Below, piece by piece: positions 59,614 through 64,000 of a stretch of DNA of 64,000 nucleotides. The translations under genes were made by a program, and so were the position numbers. Source of the DNA: Arcicella rosea. GTDB lineage: Bacteria; Bacteroidota; Bacteroidia; Cytophagales; Spirosomataceae. The notes under the pieces were generated by a model. That model was given only the letters and a program-made list of their open reading frames with translations, was not told where the DNA came from and ran no database searches. Positions within the stretch are counted from its first letter, which is position 1; the number at the start of each line of letters is the position of its first letter. The stretch covers positions 62,001 to 126,000 of the forward strand of contig NZ_JBEUMS010000014.1 of the NCBI RefSeq assembly GCF_040543805.1. Direction: 5' to 3'.

Positions 59614-60063
59614 ATGGAATTATTAAAAGAAATAGCCAATATTTCTGGCCAAAGTGGTTTATACAGAATTTTAAAACCAACACGTACAGGAGTAATTGTT
59701 GAAAGTTTGGATGGAAAGAAAACACGTTCGGTTGTTGGAGCGAATGCACGTGTATCAGTATTAAAAGATATTTCAGTTTATATTGAAGATCATCAAGATG
59801 CAGCGATGCCTTTAGCGAATATTTTCTTAAAAATCAGAGAAACACACGGCGAGAAAGTTGAATTAAATACGAAAAATGCTACAGAAGCTGATCTTTATGA
59901 TTTCTTAGCAACAGTAGTTCCAAACTTCGACCGTGAACGTGTTCATGGTTCTGACGTGAAAAAAATGATTAGTTGGTATAATATCATTTCAGCAAATTTA
60001 CCAGAAGCATTTGTGGTTGAAGTTGTTGAAACAGCAGAAGAAACAAAATCAGAAGAAGCTTAA
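59614..60063 (+). CDS. DUF5606 family protein
   Basis: 149 residues, Bacteroidota-specific. N-terminal small domain ELLKEIANISGQSGLYRILKPTRTGVIVESLD and KTRSVVGANARVSVLKDISVY, then a helical domain ATEADLYDFLATVVPNFDRERVHGSDVKKMISWYN, and an acidic tail VETAEETKSEEA. No function is known to me. Ends in a strong terminator. Confidence 0.85.
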   Translation: MELLKEIANISGQSGLYRILKPTRTGVIVESLDGKKTRSVVGANARVSVLKDISVYIEDHQDAAMPLANIFLKIRETHGEKVELNTKNATEADLYDFLATVVPNFDRERVHGSDVKKMISWYNIISANLPEAFVVEVVETAEETKSEEA

Positions 60064-60082
60064 AAATATTTTTATTATAAGT

Positions 60083-60122
60083 AAAAAGCCTTGAATGTTT
60101 TCCAACATTCAAGGCTTTTTTA
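60083..60122. terminator. Terminator between DUF5606 and the small gene
   Basis: AAAAAGCCTTGAATGTT, loop TTCC, AACATTCAAGGCTTTTTT; long perfect stem suited to both convergent genes. Confidence 0.88.
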
Positions 60123-60146
60123 TGTTTGAGATTGTTATAATCTTTT

Positions 60147-60437
60147 TTAATTCATTAACATTTTAGGAAAACGGTACGATTGCGAGTCATAAACCATCAA
60201 TTGGTCTATTTCTAATTCAAAGTATTTGTACAAAGGCGAACGTTGCAGATATTTATGAACACTTTCCTTACTTTTAGCATTGACAATTATCCATCCACGA
60301 CCTACTTCCGCCGAAATAGCGTAAGAATCTATTACTCCTTTCAGAATTAAATCATTAATAATACTGCGATGTTCAGGAACGAGTGTCATGAATTCTTGAT
60401 CAACACTAAAATAAACAGTTACTTGGTATTTGTTCAT
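60147..60437 (-). CDS. Small ferredoxin-fold-like protein (muconolactone isomerase-like)
   Basis: 96 residues with the alternating pattern of a dimeric alpha/beta (ferredoxin-like) barrel protein: KYQVTVYFSVDQEFMTLVPEHRSIINDLI, SYAISAEVGRGWIIVNAKSKESVHKYL and a C-terminal strand FELEIDQLMVYDS. Related small proteins include muconolactone isomerase and YciI types, but no catalytic residues can be assigned, so the function is unknown. Confidence 0.7.
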   Translation of the reverse strand: MNKYQVTVYFSVDQEFMTLVPEHRSIINDLILKGVIDSYAISAEVGRGWIIVNAKSKESVHKYLQRSPLYKYFELEIDQLMVYDSQSYRFPKMLMN

Positions 60438-60486
60438 ATCAATAAAAATTGTGGCTCGATTAAAAATACTAATATTGAGCGAACAA

Positions 60487-60529
60487 AAAAAATACCTTGA
60501 CAGTTCGTTACCGATGTCAAGGTATTTTG
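60487..60529. terminator. Terminator after the cytochrome gene
   Basis: AAAATACCTTGACA (60489-60502) and TGTCAAGGTATTTT (60515-60528) form a 14-bp stem with a loop of 12 bases. Confidence 0.8.
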
Positions 60530-60546
60530 ATAATGTTTAATCGCTC

Positions 60547-60888
60547 TTAGCTTTTTTTAGCTTTACCTTTTGATTTTGCCGCTAATGAATTAATCCATCC
60601 TGCAATTTTCATTGCATCTTCTTTAGGTACTTTTAAAGCAGCCATTGGAGGATAACCTGGCCAGTTAGAAGGCTTCGGAGCACCGATTAATTCTACAATT
60701 TTCTCATTAGTATATTTCTTTTTTGCCACATCTGTATAAGCAGGACCAACAAGTCTAGCATCAACTTTATGACATGCAGTACAAGCGTACTTCGTTACAA
60801 GTGGCTTAATATCCTCTGGGAAGTCCTGAGCTTTTGCATTAATTGCTAAACCTGCAAGCAATAGTGCGCTAAATATCGTTTTTTTCAT
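60547..60888 (-). CDS. Class I cytochrome c
   Basis: 113 residues: signal peptide MKKTIFSALLLAGLAINAKA, haem-binding CTACHKVD (CxxCH), GPAYTDVAKKK, and the distal Met ligand in YPPMAALKVP, as in cytochrome c-551/c-552. A soluble periplasmic electron carrier. The C-terminus is unusually basic (KSKGKAKKS), which could aid docking to acidic partners (inference). Confidence 0.93.
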   Translation of the reverse strand: MKKTIFSALLLAGLAINAKAQDFPEDIKPLVTKYACTACHKVDARLVGPAYTDVAKKKYTNEKIVELIGAPKPSNWPGYPPMAALKVPKEDAMKIAGWINSLAAKSKGKAKKS

Positions 60889-60997
60889 AATAAAGAAAAG
60901 AAAGGGTTACTGATATATTGATTAAATCTTATTTGTTCGGATAATTATAATTAGCAATAAGACTTGTTTATGGTTTAAGTAATTTCACTTATAACGA

Positions 60998-61005
60998 CAA
61001 ACATA
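60998..61005 (-). promoter_or_regulatory. Predicted -7 box for the cytochrome gene
   Basis: CAAACATA on the plus strand reads TATGTTTG on the minus strand, about 110 bases before the start; no -33 match. Confidence 0.35.
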
Positions 61006-61039
61006 GTTGCTTGTTTTAATACTTGATGTTAACAATATG

Positions 61040-61870
61040 TTAATGGCTGGCTCTGTAGGCATCTACTGAAGCTCTAACACTTCCGTGTTTTTGCAATAAG
61101 CTTTCTGCTTCATCACGAGTAATTCCTAATTCTTCCATCACCATATTCTCTGCTCTGACAACCAATTTATTATTGCTCAGTTGCATATCAACCATTCTGT
61201 TTCCTCTTACTCTTCCCAATTGAATCATCACCGAGGTTGAAATCATATTTAGAATTAACTTTTGAGCCGTCCCTGATTTCATACGAGTACTTCCGGTTAC
61301 GAATTCTGGTCCTGGAATGGCTTCAATTTTAAATTCAGCAGCTTTAGAGATTTCACTATCTTCATTACAAGAAATAGAACCCGTCAACAATCCATTTTCA
61401 CGAGCTTTGTTTAAACCGCCGATAACATAAGGCGTTCTTCCAGAAGCTGCAATACCGATTACTGTATCTAATTCATGAATATCGTAAGCTTCTAAATCTT
61501 TCCAAGCTTGTTCAATATCATCTTCTGCATTTTCAACTGCTTTACGAATAGCGCCATCACCCCCAGCAATTAAACCAATGACCAAATCAAAAGGTACACC
61601 AAAAGTTGGTGGACATTCTGAGGCATCTACAATTCCTAAACGTCCGCTTGTTCCAGCTCCGATATAGAAAAGTCTTCCTCCTTTTTTCATTCTAGGAACA
61701 ATCTCTGCAACTAGTTTCTCTATTTGGGGAATGGCTTTTTCTACAGCATAAGGCACTGTTTTGTCCTCATTATTAATACCTTCTAAAATCTCACGTACTG
61801 ACATTTCATCAAGGTTATCATACCGTGAGGATTCTTCTGTTGTAAGAGCTTCTAAATTAATTTCGGTCAT
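61040..61870 (-). CDS. murQ: N-acetylmuramic acid 6-phosphate etherase
   Basis: 276 residues. Cleaves the lactyl ether of MurNAc-6-phosphate to GlcNAc-6-phosphate and lactate in cell-wall recycling. SIS-domain signatures are LFYIGAGTSGRLGIVDASECPPTFG, GIAASGRTPYVIGGLNKA and GPEFVTGSTRMKSGTAQKLILNM (key parts GAGTSGRLG, ASECPPTFG, GSTRMKSGTAQK). Slightly shorter than the usual approximately 300 residues at both ends but otherwise complete. No phosphotransferase or kinase partner is nearby. Confidence 0.95.
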   Translation of the reverse strand: MTEINLEALTTEESSRYDNLDEMSVREILEGINNEDKTVPYAVEKAIPQIEKLVAEIVPRMKKGGRLFYIGAGTSGRLGIVDASECPPTFGVPFDLVIGLIAGGDGAIRKAVENAEDDIEQAWKDLEAYDIHELDTVIGIAASGRTPYVIGGLNKARENGLLTGSISCNEDSEISKAAEFKIEAIPGPEFVTGSTRMKSGTAQKLILNMISTSVMIQLGRVRGNRMVDMQLSNNKLVVRAENMVMEELGITRDEAESLLQKHGSVRASVDAYRASH

Positions 61871-61979
61871 GATGATTATAATTCAATTCTTTCAGAAAAG
61901 GCAAAAATCAACACTTATACCTCTCTTTAATCTTTGTATTAAGATATTTTATTACGTAGCAACGCTTCTATCTTTTTTG

Positions 61980-61987
61980 CAAATATA
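61980..61987 (-). promoter_or_regulatory. Predicted -7 box for murQ
   Basis: CAAATATA on the plus strand reads TATATTTG on the minus strand, about 110 bases before murQ; no -33 match. Confidence 0.35.
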
Positions 61988-62080
61988 ACAATTTGCCTTT
62001 TTAATTAAGCACAGTCCTATCTTGACTGTAATGGTTTTACTATAAAATACAGCAGACCTTTGCTATATTTTACTGAATCT

Positions 62081-63436
62081 TTATGATTCTGCGTAATATT
62101 TAAAAAATAAAGGTATGGTTTCTATTCCCTTGTAAAAATTAAATAAACCGTAATGCTCATTCGGCGAGTGAATAGCATCTGAATCTAATCCAAAACCCAT
62201 TAATACAGTTTTTAAGCCTAATTCTTTCTCAAATAAAGCCACAATCGGAATACTTCCGCCCCCACGAGTAGGCACTGGTTTTTTGCCAAAACTTTCTTCC
62301 ATTGCTTTTTCGGCAGCTCTGTATTCTTTAGAATCTGTTGGGGTAACATAAGGTTCACCACCATGATGTGGACGAACAGTTACTGTTACTCCTGCTGGTG
62401 CAATCGCTTGAAAATGCTTTGTAAATAATTCAGTAATTTTATCTGATTGTTGGTTTGGTACCAATCTCATTGAAATTTTTGCAGAAGCTTTTGAAGGCAA
62501 TACTGTTTTTGCACCTTCTCCGATATAACCTCCCCAAATACCATTCACATCCAAAGTCGGGCGAATAGATGCTCTTTCCAAGGTTGAATAACCAGCTTCT
62601 CCTCTTACATCATCTATGGCTAAATCTTTTTTATAGGCTTCTAAATCAAATGGCGTTTGTGCCATTGCTTCACGCTGAGCAGGCGTTAATTCAACCACAT
62701 CGTCATAAAAAGTAGGAATCGTGATATGATTATTTTCATCATGCAATGAAGCAATCATTTTACTCAACACATTGATTGGATTCGCTACTGCGCCACCATA
62801 TACCCCAGAGTGTAAATCTCTGTTTGAGCCTGTTACTTCTACTTCTAAGTAACTCAAACCTCTTAAACCAACATCAATTGATGGAATATCATTTGCAATA
62901 ATCGCCGTATCAGAAATCAAAATAACATCAGCAGTTAATCTTTCTTTATTGGCTTTTACAAAAGTACCCAAGTTATCAGAACCAACTTCTTCTTCCCCTT
63001 CAATCATGAACTTTACGTTGCAAGGTAAAGCATTGGTAGCCATCATCGTTTCAAAAGCTTTGATGTGCATATATACTTGTCCTTTGTCATCACAAGCACC
63101 ACGAGCATAAATTTTTTCGTCTTTTACTACTGGCTCAAATGGAGGAGAATCCCAAAGATTTAATGGGTCAGCAGGTTGTACATCGTAATGTCCATACACC
63201 AAAACCGTTGGTAAAGATTCATCTATTATTTTTTGTCCAAATACAATTGGATGACCTGCCGTTTCACAGATTTCTACGAAATCAGCACCAGCAGATTGAA
63301 TTTTATCAGCAATAAATTCAGCGGCTTTTCTAACATCATCTTTGTATTTACTATCAGCACTTATTGATGGAATTCTTAATAAATCAAGTAATTCAGCTAA
63401 AAAACGCTCTTTATTTGCTTCAATATAGTTTTTCAT
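62081..63436 (-). CDS. M20 family dipeptidase
   Basis: 451 residues from MKNYIEANKERFLAELLDLL (63436). An earlier ATG at 63517 lies inside the plsY terminator and is rejected. Metal-site motifs are TVLVYGHYDVQPAD, ARGACDDKGQVYMH, IEGEEEVGSDNL, ISDTAI and SIPIVALFE/GFGLDSDAIHSPNEH. Belongs to the carnosinase/CNDP-like branch that cleaves dipeptides, probably in the cytoplasm since no signal is present. Confidence 0.93.
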   Translation of the reverse strand: MKNYIEANKERFLAELLDLLRIPSISADSKYKDDVRKAAEFIADKIQSAGADFVEICETAGHPIVFGQKIIDESLPTVLVYGHYDVQPADPLNLWDSPPFEPVVKDEKIYARGACDDKGQVYMHIKAFETMMATNALPCNVKFMIEGEEEVGSDNLGTFVKANKERLTADVILISDTAIIANDIPSIDVGLRGLSYLEVEVTGSNRDLHSGVYGGAVANPINVLSKMIASLHDENNHITIPTFYDDVVELTPAQREAMAQTPFDLEAYKKDLAIDDVRGEAGYSTLERASIRPTLDVNGIWGGYIGEGAKTVLPSKASAKISMRLVPNQQSDKITELFTKHFQAIAPAGVTVTVRPHHGGEPYVTPTDSKEYRAAEKAMEESFGKKPVPTRGGGSIPIVALFEKELGLKTVLMGFGLDSDAIHSPNEHYGLFNFYKGIETIPLFFKYYAES

Positions 63437-63497
63437 GTTGTTGTGATTGTGTAATGATGAGCTATTATTTTGTAGTTCGATGCTCAAATATTCTATC

Positions 63498-63537
63498 AAA
63501 AAAATACCTTCCGTCAATTTTCTGACAGAAGGTACAA
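63498..63537 (-). terminator. Terminator after plsY
   Basis: On the minus strand TACCTTCTGTCA, loop GAAAAT, TGACGGAAGGTA (one G-U pair), then TTTTTTT. Confidence 0.85.
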
Positions 63538-63557
63538 ATATAATATCTTCTAACGAT

Positions 63558-64000
63558 TTAAACGGATTCTTTCTTAGGACGAAGGTAAATTCTATTCTCT
63601 TGTCCTTTGAACAATCTCACTACGTTTTTACGATGAGTAATCAGGATAAGTAAAAATAAAATAAAACCGAAGATGATTACTAAATCGTTTTCTTTACCAA
63701 AAGTCTTTAATAAAAGTAATATAGGAAACGACAACGAAGCGATGATAGCCCCCAATGAAACATAATGAAAAGAAATAAATACTAAAAAGAAAATCACCAT
63801 GCAAACTAAAGCAGCTTCTGGATGTACCGACATCACCATTCCTAATAAAGTTGCTACTCCTTTTCCACCTTTAAAATTAGAAAACACAGGGAAGATATGA
63901 CCTAAAACCGCTGCAAAACCAAAAAGTAATTTAAGATTCTGGCATTCAGACCATTCAATGAGATGCCCATAATAAATCATTAAAGCTAAAGACGTTGCAA
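63558..64000 (-). CDS. plsY: Acyl-phosphate glycerol-3-phosphate acyltransferase (5' end beyond window)
   Basis: Integral membrane enzyme that makes lysophosphatidic acid from acyl-phosphate and glycerol-3-phosphate. The frame is open to the right edge (ATSLALMIYYGHLI read from base 64000 inward), so the first part with the GNPGATN motif is missing. Present are AAVLGHIFPVFSNFKGGKGVATLLG (motif GGKGVAT) and the third conserved stretch ITHRKNVVRLFKGQENRI. A terminator follows. Confidence 0.93.
   Translation of the reverse strand, partial: ATSLALMIYYGHLIEWSECQNLKLLFGFAAVLGHIFPVFSNFKGGKGVATLLGMVMSVHPEAALVCMVIFFLVFISFHYVSLGAIIASLSFPILLLLKTFGKENDLVIIFGFILFLLILITHRKNVVRLFKGQENRIYLRPKKESV

Overview
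The window is AT-rich (roughly one third G+C by eye) bacterial chromosome from the Bacteroidota, most likely the Cytophagales. The signs are the gene families (DUF2480, DUF5606, DUF6515, the long Bacteroidota-type PurM, LytTR and TPR-HTH regulators, a SpoIIM/DUF4129/DUF4350/MoxR operon), promoters of the Bacteroidota form TTTG-N19-TAnnTTTG, weak Shine-Dalgarno sequences, and lipoproteins with Phe-Ala/Ser-Cys lipoboxes. I cannot name a genus. No rRNA, tRNA, CRISPR array, prophage or insertion sequence was found. The left end cuts an acyl-CoA dehydrogenase and the right end cuts plsY.

Layout. 1-8 kb: housekeeping and metabolic genes (acyl-CoA dehydrogenase, LytTR regulator, PBP4-type carboxypeptidase, ferredoxin reductase, dihydroorotase, CvpA, YqeY, PdxJ). 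8-18.1 kb: an accessory surface locus with three paralogous large lipoproteins, two nearly identical outer-membrane barrel genes and one membrane-anchored TPR-HTH regulator; two barrel-lipoprotein pairs flank the regulator. 18.2-27.7 kb: a surface-polysaccharide cluster (bi-domain oxidoreductase, WecB-type epimerase, two GT4 glycosyltransferases, Wzy-like polymerase, Wzx-like flippase, GT11-like transferase). 27.8-34.3 kb: a MoxR/DUF4350/DUF4129/SpoIIM operon divergent from an RDD gene, with a striking tandem palindrome in the divergent promoter region. 34.3-42 kb: AraC regulator, transporters, exported MTA/SAH nucleosidase, an orphan histidine kinase, DUF6515 and DUF1080 proteins. 42-45 kb: rplK-rplA-rplJ-rplL, without secE/nusG upstream or rpoBC downstream. 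45-64 kb: purM, an HNH protein, tsaB, a CtpA-type protease, rnpA-rpmH, an M61 peptidase, a higBA toxin-antitoxin pair, M20 peptidases, Nudix, FKBP, hemE, engB, cytochrome c, murQ and plsY.

The most interesting signals are mostly not genes: (i) a two-hairpin intergenic element present twice (24.1 and 57.4 kb) whose stems differ by paired, compensating changes while its loops are conserved; (ii) nine degenerate 21-bp units with internal dyads at 56.0-56.2 kb; (iii) two copies of AACTTTC-N-GAAAGTT 19 bp apart between the spoIIM operon and the RDD gene; (iv) a 64-bp almost perfect palindrome after rplL; (v) the duplicated barrel-lipoprotein locus with signs of recent duplication or gene conversion. 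All calls come from reading the sequence and from family knowledge; no database search was run.
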